A DNA stretch of 64,000 nucleotides from Hyphomicrobiales bacterium (GCA_021775755.1 JAJFHE010000050.1:279842-343841); one strand, 5' to 3'. Shown: positions 27,749 to 37,569, numbered from the stretch's first letter. Translations and numbers: made by a program. The notes: generated by a model from the letters alone, not told the origin.

Positions 27749-29443
27749 ATGCGGCTTGTCGATCGGGCAACGATCGAAAAATTCTCAGGCGATGGCGTTT
27801 GGGGCGATGCAACGCTTCAGGCGCTGTTTCGCAGTGCCGCCGCGCGCGGGCGCGATCGGCTTGCGGTGTGCGATCCGCCCAACAAACCGGACATCTGCGG
27901 CGGGGCGCCCCGGCAATTGACCTACGGCGAAGTCGAGGTTGCGGCATCGCGGCTCGCGGATCTCTTCCGCACACTCGGCCTTGGGCGTGACGACGTGGTC
28001 GCCATGCAGCTTCCCAACACGGTTGAACAGATCGTGGTGTTCCTCGGCGCCCTGGAGGCAGGGCTCATCGTATCGCCGTTGCCGCTGTTGTGGCGCGAGC
28101 ACGAACTGCGCTCCGCCCTGCCCTGGATAAAGCCCAGGGCGCTGATTACCTCCGGCACCATAACCGGCCGGAAATATGCGGAGATGATGTGCGCCGCGAC
28201 GCCCGATCTCCTCAGCGTTCGCGCGATCCTTGCCTTTGGCGCCGATACGCCCGACGGCGTAATCCCGCTCGATGGCGTGTTCGAGAATTCAGACGACGTG
28301 CCGCAACCCGAGCCCGCGCCTCTCGAAACACCGGTCAACGCAAACGACGTGGCGACGATCTGCTGGTCCGGCGGCGACGGTATTTTGCCCGGCGCGGTTC
28401 CGCGTTCTCATAATCAGTGGATCGCCGCGGGCATGATGCAGTTGCTGGAAGCGGGCATTGAACGCGACAGCACAATTCTTTGCCCCTACCCCTTAAGCGG
28501 GCTGGTTCCCATCGGTGCGTTCATGGTGCCCTGGCTGCTGTCAGGCGGCACATTGTGTCTGCATCACCCCATCGATACGGATGTACTGGCCGTACAGTTG
28601 CGCGACCATTCCGTCTCCTATACCGGTCTGCCGCCCGCGGTGATCGATGTTCTGAAGCGGCAGGGCGTGTTCGATCCCGGAAGCGCGGGTTCGAAGCTTT
28701 CCGCCCTTGCCTGCCTATGGCCGGCAGCAATCCTGCCGAAAAATGCCGAAGAATATGCCAGCGATCTCATGATGCCCGTGATCGATCTGCGCTCGGTCGG
28801 TGAATACGCCTATCACGCACGCAGGCGCGTTGCCGGAGAGGCACCGGGACTTCTCGGTCAGGGAGATGTCACCTATCCCACGAACAAATCCGGCGGCGCG
28901 GCACTGCTGTCGACACGGGTTAAGGGCGGCATTACTTCAAACGCTGCAAAGGCCTCGCTGCTGACCGGCGATCTGATGATCAAATCGCCGATGATGTTCG
29001 ACGAATTCTACCCGACGACGGTAGAAGATGCCGACGAGCCGGTTCTTGCCAAAGACAGCCGCGGCTACGTCAATACCGGTCTGCGATGCCTGCTCATCGG
29101 CAACGTCGTGCCGAAGATCGACATCATCCGTCACGATGGCAACGTCATCTGCCACGGCGGTCTGAACGTCTCCGCGAACGAGCTCGATCAACTTTACTCC
29201 GAACACGAAATGGTCACCGAAGCCGCGGCCTTCTCGTTTGAGGATCCGGTGATGGGCGAGCGAATCATGGCCGCCATCGTGCCGCTAGACGGGGCCGACA
29301 TCTCGCTGTCTGACTTTGCTGATTATCTCCGAGCGCGCCAGGTCGCATCGTTCAAAGTGCCTGACCAGCTGGTCACGGTGAAAATGATCCCGCGCGACGA
29401 CAACGGCGCCATTCTGCGTGACCGAATGCTCGATTACGTCTAG
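27749..29443 (+). CDS. Degenerate adenylate-forming (AMP-binding) family protein
   Basis: A 564-residue protein with the overall frame of an acyl-CoA synthetase (LTYGEVEVAASRLADLFRTLGLGRDDVVAMQLPN, LPPAVIDVLKRQG, ending IPRDDNGAILRDRM) but with its signatures altered. The P-loop site (residues 205-221) reads WSGGDGILPGAVPRSH instead of TSGTTGxPKGxxxSH, the YGxTE site reads LRSVGEY, and the C-terminal catalytic lysine is Ala554. Acyl-AMP formation is therefore unlikely by the normal route. The reading frame is long and clean, so it is kept under selection. Lies 36 bases before an intact homologue. Confidence 0.75.
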   Translation: MRLVDRATIEKFSGDGVWGDATLQALFRSAAARGRDRLAVCDPPNKPDICGGAPRQLTYGEVEVAASRLADLFRTLGLGRDDVVAMQLPNTVEQIVVFLGALEAGLIVSPLPLLWREHELRSALPWIKPRALITSGTITGRKYAEMMCAATPDLLSVRAILAFGADTPDGVIPLDGVFENSDDVPQPEPAPLETPVNANDVATICWSGGDGILPGAVPRSHNQWIAAGMMQLLEAGIERDSTILCPYPLSGLVPIGAFMVPWLLSGGTLCLHHPIDTDVLAVQLRDHSVSYTGLPPAVIDVLKRQGVFDPGSAGSKLSALACLWPAAILPKNAEEYASDLMMPVIDLRSVGEYAYHARRRVAGEAPGLLGQGDVTYPTNKSGGAALLSTRVKGGITSNAAKASLLTGDLMIKSPMMFDEFYPTTVEDADEPVLAKDSRGYVNTGLRCLLIGNVVPKIDIIRHDGNVICHGGLNVSANELDQLYSEHEMVTEAAAFSFEDPVMGERIMAAIVPLDGADISLSDFADYLRARQVASFKVPDQLVTVKMIPRDDNGAILRDRMLDYV

Positions 29444-29479
29444 AAACTGAGCCGCACCGCAGTTCGGAACAGATAATCC

Positions 29480-31054
29480 ATGACAGGTTACACCGGAGAA
29501 TTGCCGCCGAAGGCGTTCAACATGGCACGTTACTGCCTTGGAGCGTCCCGCATTCGGCCGCCGGAAAAGGTAGCGCTTCGGGTGGTGCGCTCCCTGGACG
29601 GCGAACTGGCGGATGAAGTGTGGACTTACGGCGGGCTTGAAACGGCAATTCTCTCGATTGCCGCCGGTTTGCGTTCGCTCAACCTTGCCAAGGGATCGCG
29701 GGTCTTCATCCGCATGGGCAACAGCGTCGACTATGCGCTGTATTTCTTTGGCGCGATTGCGGCGGGCCTCGTTCCCATTCCCGCATCTTCCCAGCTTTCC
29801 GCTGATGAAGTCGGGTTCATTCTGAATGACAGCGAAACCGCCGTACTCATTCACTCCGGCAACCTGTCTCTGCCCCCGTTGCCGCCGGGAATACGCTGCC
29901 TCGGCCCCGATGAGGCGCAAGCATTGCGAAATTTTCCGCCCGGCGGTTACGACGACACACACGCCGACGACCCGGCATTTTTGATCTACACGTCCGGGAC
30001 ATCAGGTCGCCCCAAGGGCGTCCTGCATGCGCAACGGGTCGTGTGGGGCCGGCGGCCGATGTATGAAGGCTGGTACGGGTTGACACACAACGATGTCGTT
30101 CTCCATACGGGCGCCTTCAACTGGACCTACACGCTCGGCGTCGGCATGTTCGACCCTTGGGCCAACGGTGCCTCTACCGTGCTCTATACGGGAGAAAGGG
30201 ACATATCGGTGTGGCCTCACCTGATGGCGACAAGTGGAGCTACATTTTTTGCATCCGTCCCCACACTTTATCGCCAACTCTTAAAGTACGGTGATATCAC
30301 AACTGATACCGTCGCGACGCTTCGGCACGGGCTCGTTGCCGGGGAGCCCCTGCCCCGTCCCGTGGCGGAGGAATGGCACCGACGAACCGGCCTTGGCCTC
30401 TATGAAGCTCTCGGGATGAGCGAGGTCTCCACCTATATCTCCAGCTCGCCGAGCGTGCCGGTCAGGGCCGGTTCGCCGGGCCGTGCACAGCCCGGGCGGT
30501 GTGTCGGCATTTTGCCGGCCGAAGACGACAGCACGACGCCCTGCGAGCCCGGCACGACCGGCCTCGTGTGCGTCCATCGCAGCGACCCCGGACTGATGCT
30601 CGGTTACTGGAATCGCCCTGAAGAGGATGCCATCGTTTATCGTGGAGACTGGTTCTGCGGCGGCGATATGGGGTTCATGGATGACGACGGCTATATCTGG
30701 TTTGAAGGCCGCAATGACGATGTCATGAATGCCATGGGCTACAGGGTCTCCCCCGTCGAGGTGGAAAACGTCCTGATCCAACACGCTGCCGTCGCCGAAG
30801 TCGCGGTAACGGATGTACAGGTACGCCCGGACGTTACCATCATCGCCGCCTTCGTAGTCACGGCGGATGGCGCTCCCGATGTTGACGATGACGCGCTTTT
30901 GAGCTTCGCCGGCGAGCATCTCGCGGGTTACAAGCTGCCCCGCGCGGTCTATCGCGTGGATGCCCTGCCGCGCACGGGCAACGGCAAAGTCAAAAGGCGC
31001 GATTTAGCAGCACTCGTCGCCCCCGCCGGTACTCGCTCAAATACGGGTTCTTAA
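29480..31054 (+). CDS. AMP-binding acyl-CoA ligase, benzoate-CoA ligase-like
   Basis: A 524-residue ligase with complete motifs: FLIYTSGTSGRPKGVLHAQ, YEALGMSEVSTYI, DWFCGGDMGFMDDDGYIWFEGRNDDVM, GYRVSPVEVE, and LPRTGNGKVKRRDL with the catalytic lysine. The GMSE form of motif A5 and the CGGD form of A7 are closest to aromatic (benzoate) CoA ligases and to acetyl/propionyl-CoA synthetase relatives. It follows the degenerate homologue by 36 bases and may be cotranscribed with it and the binding protein, which would fit uptake and activation of a small acid. Confidence 0.87.
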   Translation: MTGYTGELPPKAFNMARYCLGASRIRPPEKVALRVVRSLDGELADEVWTYGGLETAILSIAAGLRSLNLAKGSRVFIRMGNSVDYALYFFGAIAAGLVPIPASSQLSADEVGFILNDSETAVLIHSGNLSLPPLPPGIRCLGPDEAQALRNFPPGGYDDTHADDPAFLIYTSGTSGRPKGVLHAQRVVWGRRPMYEGWYGLTHNDVVLHTGAFNWTYTLGVGMFDPWANGASTVLYTGERDISVWPHLMATSGATFFASVPTLYRQLLKYGDITTDTVATLRHGLVAGEPLPRPVAEEWHRRTGLGLYEALGMSEVSTYISSSPSVPVRAGSPGRAQPGRCVGILPAEDDSTTPCEPGTTGLVCVHRSDPGLMLGYWNRPEEDAIVYRGDWFCGGDMGFMDDDGYIWFEGRNDDVMNAMGYRVSPVEVENVLIQHAAVAEVAVTDVQVRPDVTIIAAFVVTADGAPDVDDDALLSFAGEHLAGYKLPRAVYRVDALPRTGNGKVKRRDLAALVAPAGTRSNTGS

Positions 31055-31159
31055 CAGTCCCTTTACTGTGATCTCTGTACAAATTGTACCCAGATTCACT
31101 CGCATTCGGTCGGCATGCATCATGCAGCCGGCGATTGGGCGATGGGGGAGATCAGTTCA

Positions 31160-32512
31160 ATGCCAAACACCGCACAGGTGCTCATCGTATCCAGTGAGGA
31201 CACCGATGATCGAAGCCATCTGTCGGAGCTGCTTTCATCGCGTGGCTTCACCAGTGCAGACACGTCGCTCATCTCGTGTGGCGTCGCGCTGGATCAGGGT
31301 GCGCGTCCGGATGTGATCATCCTCGACCTGCTCGCAGAGACCGCCCGCAAGGCCACGGACGACTTCGTCGACTTTGCCCGCAAGGTGAAAGCGCACGAAA
31401 CAACCCGGCAGCTGCCGGTCATCGTCGTCAAACCCTATGCGATTGGCGGAGACGTCTCCAACGGGTCGTTTGAAGACGCATCCGTCGACGAGATCCTGAG
31501 TGGCCCTTTGAATGAACTGCAGCTGTGCGGCCGGGTAAACTCGCTGGTCCGCCTCAATACAATGCATGAGGAACTGGTGCGGCGGCTCAACACGTCGGCC
31601 AAATACGGCATCGACGCGCCCACAATCGAGGCGCCGCCCACAAGCGTCGAAGATGCGACCATTCTGGTGGTCGGCGCGACCGAGACATTTCCGGTCATCG
31701 AAAAGGCCCTGTGCTCGCATGCAGCCCTTGTCGGTGCGTTGACGACCGCGACGGCTCTCGACTACCTGTCGCGGCGGAGTTTCGACGCCGTAATTGTCGA
31801 TGTGGACGGCAATGCGGGCCAGTATCTCGACATGTGCCGTGCGATCCGGCGCAATTCGAGGTTGTTCAACATCCCCATCGTACTGCTGTCCCCTCTCAAG
31901 GATCTGAGCGACCCCGATGCCGTGTTCGCGGAAGGCGTCAGCGATATCATTACCAAGCCGGTACACCAGGACGAGCTTGAACGGCGTGTCGGCGTGCTGG
32001 TCCGGGAGCTTCGGTTCCGGGATTCCTTGCGCGCCATCTACAAGCAGGCTCGCCATATGGCGACGAGCGACGGCCTTACCGGTCTCTACAGCCGTGGCTT
32101 CTTTCTGGAACACCTGCGCGGCATGATCGAAGACATGCAGCGGCGCGGACGCTCGTTCTCGGTTTCGTATCTCATGCTGTCGAACATTGCCGAGATCAAC
32201 GACAAACACGGCTATATCATCGGCGACCGGGTCATCAGGCAGGTTGGCGAAATGATGGGCATGCTGGTGCGCGGCGAGGATCTCACAGCCCGGTATGGCG
32301 GGGGCGAGTACGGGATTATCCTTCCTGACACCGCACCCGACGCGGCACTTGTTGCGATCCGGCGGATTACCGGCGTGGTCAAATCCACCAAACTTTCAAC
32401 ACCGGATCTGGCCGAACCGGTATCGGTCGACCTCATCGCAAGCGTGATCGGTTATGACGGCGAAGCCACGCCTGAGGAAATCGTCGCCGAGGCCCGCTCC
32501 AAACTGAGCTAA
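31160..32512 (+). CDS. PleD-like double-receiver GGDEF protein with GGGEY signature
   Basis: About 450 residues in PleD order: first receiver (residues 5-125, phosphoacceptor Asp56 in VIILDLLAE), a second receiver-like domain (about 160-280, FDAVIVDVDG), and a GGDEF domain (from about 310, with DGLTGLYSRGFF). The signature at 379-384 is YGGGEY where cyclases have GG[D/E]EF, so the metal-binding third residue is Gly382 and the domain is probably inactive or a c-di-GMP/GTP sensor. ATG 31160 is chosen because GGGGAG lies 9 bases upstream; the longer frame starts at 31115. No output partner is adjacent. Confidence 0.85.
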   Translation: MPNTAQVLIVSSEDTDDRSHLSELLSSRGFTSADTSLISCGVALDQGARPDVIILDLLAETARKATDDFVDFARKVKAHETTRQLPVIVVKPYAIGGDVSNGSFEDASVDEILSGPLNELQLCGRVNSLVRLNTMHEELVRRLNTSAKYGIDAPTIEAPPTSVEDATILVVGATETFPVIEKALCSHAALVGALTTATALDYLSRRSFDAVIVDVDGNAGQYLDMCRAIRRNSRLFNIPIVLLSPLKDLSDPDAVFAEGVSDIITKPVHQDELERRVGVLVRELRFRDSLRAIYKQARHMATSDGLTGLYSRGFFLEHLRGMIEDMQRRGRSFSVSYLMLSNIAEINDKHGYIIGDRVIRQVGEMMGMLVRGEDLTARYGGGEYGIILPDTAPDAALVAIRRITGVVKSTKLSTPDLAEPVSVDLIASVIGYDGEATPEEIVAEARSKLS

Positions 32513-32626
32513 CCACCCCGCTGGGTCGGTTTTCCCGGTCACATTCGCGTGTGGGTGCTTTGCATTCCAGGAAGCCTGCACCTACTGTCCCGCCAACCCT
32601 GCGTGCTCTGAAAGGATTGGCCGCCC

Positions 32627-33316
32627 GTGTCCGATGCATCTGCCGCAACCGCCATTACCGTCGATATCGTTTCCGATGTGATGTGCCCGTGGTGCTATAT
32701 CGGCAAGCGGCGGTTTGAAAAGGCGCTGGCAATGAAACCCGATGTCGCGGTGGACATCCGGTGGCGGCCGTTTCAACTCGATCACACGATCCCGCCGGAA
32801 GGCGTCGACCGCCAGGAGTATCTTTCCAAGAAGTTCGGCGGCGCGGAGCGGGCTTCGGAGATTTATTCCACGGTTTCCTCCGCCGGCGAAGCGGAGAACA
32901 TTCCCTTTGCGTTCGAACTCATCAAGCGCTCGCCCAATACATTGAATGCACATCGCCTCATTCGATGGGCGGTAACGCCCGGTCTGCAATATGAAATGGT
33001 CGAGCGGCTGTTTCAGCTCTACTTCATTGAAGGCGCGAATATCGGCGATCGCGACGTGCTGCTCGGGGCGGCTGAAGACGTCGGGCTCGATCTTGAGATC
33101 GTCACGGAACTTTACGACACCGAGGCGGATATGGATCTTGTGCGCGGGGAAGTGGCGCTCGCCCAGCAACTGGGCATATCCGGCGTGCCCTGTTTCATCG
33201 TCAACAACCGCTACGCGGTGATGGGCGCCGAACAGCCCGAAGTTATCGTCTCCGCACTCGAACGTGCCGCCGCCGACACCACGCCGGTGCCCGACGAGCA
33301 GAGGCCCTATAATTGA
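32627..33316 (+). CDS. DsbA family oxidoreductase (FrnE-like)
   Basis: A 229-residue thioredoxin-fold protein with an inserted helical domain. VDIVSDVMCPWCYIGKRRFEKAL carries the CPWC active site (Cys20, Cys23), and LGISGVPCFIVNNRYAVMGAEQPE holds the cis-Pro loop and the FrnE C-terminal pattern. No signal peptide, so it is a cytosolic member, close to FrnE, whose relatives act as disulfide isomerases or as 2-hydroxychromene-2-carboxylate isomerase-like enzymes. Start GTG 32627. Single gene. Confidence 0.88.
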   Translation: MSDASAATAITVDIVSDVMCPWCYIGKRRFEKALAMKPDVAVDIRWRPFQLDHTIPPEGVDRQEYLSKKFGGAERASEIYSTVSSAGEAENIPFAFELIKRSPNTLNAHRLIRWAVTPGLQYEMVERLFQLYFIEGANIGDRDVLLGAAEDVGLDLEIVTELYDTEADMDLVRGEVALAQQLGISGVPCFIVNNRYAVMGAEQPEVIVSALERAAADTTPVPDEQRPYN

Positions 33317-33325
33317 AGGATGGCG

Positions 33326-33640
33326 CTAGCGCTTCCGATATGACACGAGCATTATGACTTCCGCATCCGAGCTGCCCTCATGCATGGCTCCGGGCTCGCG
33401 CGCAACATAGTCACCCGGTCCCAGTGTCTGTTCCCCGTCGAAGAACTCGCCTTCGAGTATAAAAACTTCCTCAAAATCGGTATGAGCATGGGGTGGAGAG
33501 GCAAATCCGGCATCCGACTTCATCAGCCAGGTGCTTTCGCCCTTATCCTTGTCTTCATGCAGGCACTTTACCCAAAACCCGGGAGTCTCCGTCGCCTCCC
33601 ATGCAACATCGTGCGTTTTTAGGTATCTGTTCGTGGTCAT
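33326..33640 (-). CDS. Small cupin domain protein
   Basis: A 104-residue single-domain cupin. SPPHAHTDFEEVFILEGEFFDG supplies the first cupin motif (HxH...E) and LGPGDYVAREPGAMHEGSSD the second, with the metal-binding His. No function can be assigned. ATG 33640 (MTTNRYLKTHD) has GGAG upstream; a longer frame from 33691 overlaps the end of mfd and adds unrelated residues. Lies just downstream of mfd on the same strand. Confidence 0.8.
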   Translation of the reverse strand: MTTNRYLKTHDVAWEATETPGFWVKCLHEDKDKGESTWLMKSDAGFASPPHAHTDFEEVFILEGEFFDGEQTLGPGDYVAREPGAMHEGSSDAEVIMLVSYRKR

Positions 33641-33653
33641 AATCCCCGCTCCC

Positions 33654-36600
33654 TTACGCCACCGCCGTCTCGCCTTCGGCGACCCGTACAAGTTGGCGCA
33701 GCAATGTATGCGACCCTTTCAGACGCTCGATCGGATCCGGCCAGTCGCGCATCAGCACAAGAGTATGATCGGGACGCAGTTTTGCAAGCGATCCCTGTTC
33801 TGAAATGTAGGCGATGAGGCCCGCCGGATTGGCGAATGTTCCCTTGTGGAACTTCAGCAACACGCCTTTTGGGCCTGCATCGACGTTGGAGACGCCGGCA
33901 CGGCGGCACAGAAGCTTGATCGCGACCACCTGCAGCAGGTGTTCGACTTCTCCGGGAAGAATGCCGAACCTGTCGACGAGCTCGGCGCCGAATGCGGTGA
34001 CGTCGTCCTGGGTTTCCAGATCCGCCAGCCGCCGGTAAAGACCAAGCCGCAGTTCGAGATCGGACACATAAGTTTCCGGAATGAGTACGGCGGTGCCGAT
34101 GTTGATCTGCGGCGACCACTTGTCCTCGCCGGCGTCGGGATCGTCACCAGCGCGCAGGGAGGCAACAGCTTCTTCCAGCATGTCCTGATAGAGCTCAAAC
34201 CCGACCTCCTTGATGTGGCCGGACTGTTCTTCGCCAAGCAGATTGCCCGCGCCTCTGATATCGAGGTCGTGGCTTGCAAGGGTAAAGCCGGCACCAAGCG
34301 AATCGAGCGATTGCAAGACGCGCAGGCGTTTTTCAGCGGCTTCCGTCAGCGCCTGATTGACAGGCACCGTAAACAACGCATAGGCCCGGGTTTTTGAGCG
34401 GCCGACCCGGCCTCGCAGCTGATAAAGCTGCGCCAGCCCGAACCTGTCGGCGCGGTGCACAATCAACGTGTTGGCGGTCGGAATATCGAGCCCGGATTCG
34501 ATGATCGTGGTGGACAGCAGAAGATTGTATTCGCCCTCGTAAAACGCGGTCATGACGTCTTCCAACTGCCCGGGCGGCATCTGCCCGTGGGCGACGGCGA
34601 ATTTCACCTCCGGCACATGCTCCATCAGGTACGCACGGATCTCTTCGATATCCGATATGCGCGGCGTCACATAAAACGTCTGACCGCCGCGGTAGAGTTC
34701 GCGCAGGAGCGCCTCGCGGATCACCACGGGATCGAAAGGCGAAATGAACGTGCGGACCGCGAGACGATCGACGGGCGGTGTGGTGATGAGAGACAGCTCG
34801 CGCACCCCCGTCAGCGCCAGTTGAAGCGTGCGCGGGATGGGCGTTGCGGTGAGTGTCAGCACGTGCACATTGGCGCGCAGTTCCTTCAGGCGCTCCTTGT
34901 GGGCGACGCCGAAGTGCTGTTCCTCGTCAATGATCAAAAGACCGAGATCGCGAAAACGGATGGATTTTCCAAGCAACGCGTGGGTGCCGACGACGATATC
35001 GACATCGCCGCTCTCGATCCCCGCCTTGGTGGCATCGAGATCGAGTTTGCCAACGAGGCGCGAGGCCTGTTCGATGCGAATGGGCAGTCCGGCAAAACGT
35101 TCCTTGAACGTGGCAAAATGCTGGCGCGCAAGCAAGGTGGTTGGAACGACCAGTGCGACCTGTTTTCCGGCCATCACCGCAACGAACGCAGAGCGCAGAG
35201 CAACCTCAGTCTTCCCGAAGCCGACGTCGCCGCACACCAGACGGTCCATGGGCCGGCCGCTTTGAAGGTCGTCTATGACCGCGTGAATGGCCTGTTCCTG
35301 ATCTTCGGTTTCCTCAAACTGGAAGCGCGTGCAGAATTCCTCGTAAAGCCCTTCCGGCGGCAGATACTTGTCGCCGGTGCGCAGTTCACGGGCCGCCGCG
35401 GTTTTGATGAGGCGCTCAGCCATATCGCGGACGCGCTGTTTCAGCCTCGCCTTGCGCGCCTGCCAGCCCGAACCGCCGAGCTTGTCCAGCTGCGCCCCGG
35501 CATCGTCCGATCCGTAGCGGCTAAGAAGCTCGATGTTTTCGACCGGCAGGAACAGTCGGTCGCCGCCATGATAGACAAGGAAAAGGCAGTCATGCAGCGC
35601 ACCCTGCACGGTAATCGTCTGCAACCCTTCAAAGCGGCCGATGCCATGGTCCACATGGACGACGAGATCAGCTTTTGACAGGCTTGAAACCTCAGTCAGA
35701 AAGTCCTGCGCCCGCTTGACCTTGCGGCTTCCCCGGATGAACCGGTCGCCGAGGAGATCCTGCTCGCCGATGATTGCAAGATCGGCGGTTTCGAATCCGG
35801 TTTCAAGCGGAAGTACCACGATACCCGCAGTGCCAGTTGGAAGCGGTTGAACCGCGGTCCAGTCGGAAACGGCGGCAACACCGCCGATACCGTGATCCTC
35901 CAGCACTCCGAGCAGGCGGTCACGCGTCCCCTCGGTCCAGCAGGCGATGACCATGCGCTTGCCGGCGGACTTAAGGGTGTCCAAATGGCCGGCCAGGGCG
36001 TCGAATACGTTGTCTCCTGCCTGGCGTTCGGCGGCAAACGAGCGCCCCTGTTTTCCACCAAGGCTGTGCACCGTCATGGCGCCCGCCACCTCCGGCAGTT
36101 CGAAAGGCGACAGTGCGATATCGGCAAAGCGGTCTTCGCTCTCTTCCCACTCCTGACGGGTCAGATAGAGTCGTTCGGGCTTCAGCGGCTTGTAGGGCGG
36201 CGCACCCAGCCCACCCTGCTCAAGCGCCGCGAGCCGCGCATCGTAGTACTCATTGATCTGTTCGAGGCGCGATTGAACGGCATCCGCCACGAGGTGATCG
36301 TGCACAACGGCAGCCGGGTTCACATAGTCAAGCAACGTCACCAGTTGTTCGGCAAACAACGGCAGCCAATGCTCCATACCCTGATAGCGATGTCCGGCGC
36401 TGACGGCTTCATACAGAGGGTCCGTCGTCGTGACACCGCCGAACGTCGCGACATAACCGGTTCTGAACCGGCTGACGGTTTCTTCAGTGAGAATGACTTC
36501 GCTCGCCGGCAACAGGTGCAGCCGTTTCAGCTGACCCGTCGAACGCTGGGTTCCCGGATCGAAGCTTCTGATCGATTCAAGCGTATTGCCGAACATATCG

Positions 36601-37163
36601 AGGCGGAACGGTTTGGTCGTGCCGGGTGGAAAAAGGTCGATGATGCCGCCGCGCACCGCGTAGTCTCCCGGGTCGACAACGGTGCCGGTGCGGGTGTAGC
36701 CGTTTTCGGAGAAGAACCGCATCAGGTCGTCGAAAACGAGGTAATTCCCCGGTGCCGCCTTAAGGCTCAGTCGGCCGATAAACTCCGGATCGACAATGCG
36801 TTGCAACGCGGCATTGACCGTGGTCAGGACGACGACAGGTTTGGCCGTATCGCGCAGGGTTCCAAGTGTCGATAGCGCAGCGATTCGCGCCGAAACGATA
36901 TCCGGTCTGGGAGACACCCGGTCGAATGGCAGGCAGTCCCACGACGGGAACCGTATGAGTTCAATGTCGGACGCAAAGAAACCGAGACTGTCGGCCATTT
37001 GAGACAGGCGCTGGTCGTCCCGGGTGATCACCATCACGGGTGCCGTGGTACCGCCCTGCTCGAACATCAAACGGGCGGTGTCGGCGACGGCCAGTCCATC
37101 CAAACCGTCAGGAACGCCGGTGAGTATGGTTTTGCGGCCGAGCTCGGGCAGTTGGATCGTCAT
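33654..37163 (-). CDS. mfd: Transcription-repair coupling factor
   Basis: A 1169-residue DNA translocase that removes RNA polymerase stalled at lesions and recruits UvrA. It has the UvrB-like N-terminal region, the RNA polymerase-interacting domain (LVVHVDHGIGRFEGL near 500), the helicase core with Walker A GDVGFGKTEVA (about residue 645), DEEQ (IIDEEQHFG, about 742), TATPIPRTLQ, the LRGRVGRSKTRAYA motor region, and the C-terminal TRCF domain. Full length. The sdhE gene overlaps its start by 4 bases, so translation is likely coupled. Housekeeping. Confidence 0.96.
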   Translation of the reverse strand: MTIQLPELGRKTILTGVPDGLDGLAVADTARLMFEQGGTTAPVMVITRDDQRLSQMADSLGFFASDIELIRFPSWDCLPFDRVSPRPDIVSARIAALSTLGTLRDTAKPVVVLTTVNAALQRIVDPEFIGRLSLKAAPGNYLVFDDLMRFFSENGYTRTGTVVDPGDYAVRGGIIDLFPPGTTKPFRLDMFGNTLESIRSFDPGTQRSTGQLKRLHLLPASEVILTEETVSRFRTGYVATFGGVTTTDPLYEAVSAGHRYQGMEHWLPLFAEQLVTLLDYVNPAAVVHDHLVADAVQSRLEQINEYYDARLAALEQGGLGAPPYKPLKPERLYLTRQEWEESEDRFADIALSPFELPEVAGAMTVHSLGGKQGRSFAAERQAGDNVFDALAGHLDTLKSAGKRMVIACWTEGTRDRLLGVLEDHGIGGVAAVSDWTAVQPLPTGTAGIVVLPLETGFETADLAIIGEQDLLGDRFIRGSRKVKRAQDFLTEVSSLSKADLVVHVDHGIGRFEGLQTITVQGALHDCLFLVYHGGDRLFLPVENIELLSRYGSDDAGAQLDKLGGSGWQARKARLKQRVRDMAERLIKTAAARELRTGDKYLPPEGLYEEFCTRFQFEETEDQEQAIHAVIDDLQSGRPMDRLVCGDVGFGKTEVALRSAFVAVMAGKQVALVVPTTLLARQHFATFKERFAGLPIRIEQASRLVGKLDLDATKAGIESGDVDIVVGTHALLGKSIRFRDLGLLIIDEEQHFGVAHKERLKELRANVHVLTLTATPIPRTLQLALTGVRELSLITTPPVDRLAVRTFISPFDPVVIREALLRELYRGGQTFYVTPRISDIEEIRAYLMEHVPEVKFAVAHGQMPPGQLEDVMTAFYEGEYNLLLSTTIIESGLDIPTANTLIVHRADRFGLAQLYQLRGRVGRSKTRAYALFTVPVNQALTEAAEKRLRVLQSLDSLGAGFTLASHDLDIRGAGNLLGEEQSGHIKEVGFELYQDMLEEAVASLRAGDDPDAGEDKWSPQINIGTAVLIPETYVSDLELRLGLYRRLADLETQDDVTAFGAELVDRFGILPGEVEHLLQVVAIKLLCRRAGVSNVDAGPKGVLLKFHKGTFANPAGLIAYISEQGSLAKLRPDHTLVLMRDWPDPIERLKGSHTLLRQLVRVAEGETAVA

Positions 37164-37450
37164 GACGCTCCGCCATGACGCGCAAGGTCACCGGAACGGC
37201 AGAATTCAACGAGTTTTTCGACCAGCGGTGACGACCACTCCTGCGGTACTTCGGACACGCCCATGAACCAGTCATTCAATTGCTGGTCATTGCAATCCAG
37301 GAGGGCTTCGAAGTCCGCGAGATCCGGGTCCTCCATGGATTCCGCGTACTGGGAGGCAAACGAACCAAGCACAAGGTCCATCTCTTTCATACCCCGGCGA
37401 GACGCACGGTAGAGCGCTCGCCGGCGGCGGATCTTGAGATTTTCGCTCAT
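37160..37450 (-). CDS. sdhE: FAD assembly factor SdhE (succinate dehydrogenase assembly factor 2)
   Basis: A 96-residue SdhE/YgfY protein. RRRALYRASRRGMKEMDLVLGSFA carries the conserved RGM(K)E motif needed for covalent flavinylation of the SdhA subunit, and LLDCNDQQLNDWFMG is the second family block. ATG 37450 is preceded by GGAAG; a longer frame extending to 37759 is a shadow. It overlaps mfd by 4 bases, a layout I know from many Hyphomicrobiales. Cytosolic. Confidence 0.92.
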   Translation of the reverse strand: MSENLKIRRRRALYRASRRGMKEMDLVLGSFASQYAESMEDPDLADFEALLDCNDQQLNDWFMGVSEVPQEWSSPLVEKLVEFCRSGDLARHGGAS

Positions 37451-37569
37451 TTGTCTTCCGGGGTCGATCAGGTGGCCGTCATCGTTACAGTGCGTTATAG
37501 ACATGCACGGGGCGGGATCAATGCCTGCGTCGCATATCCTGCAAAATGACGCATAAGTTTGGTGGCTGA

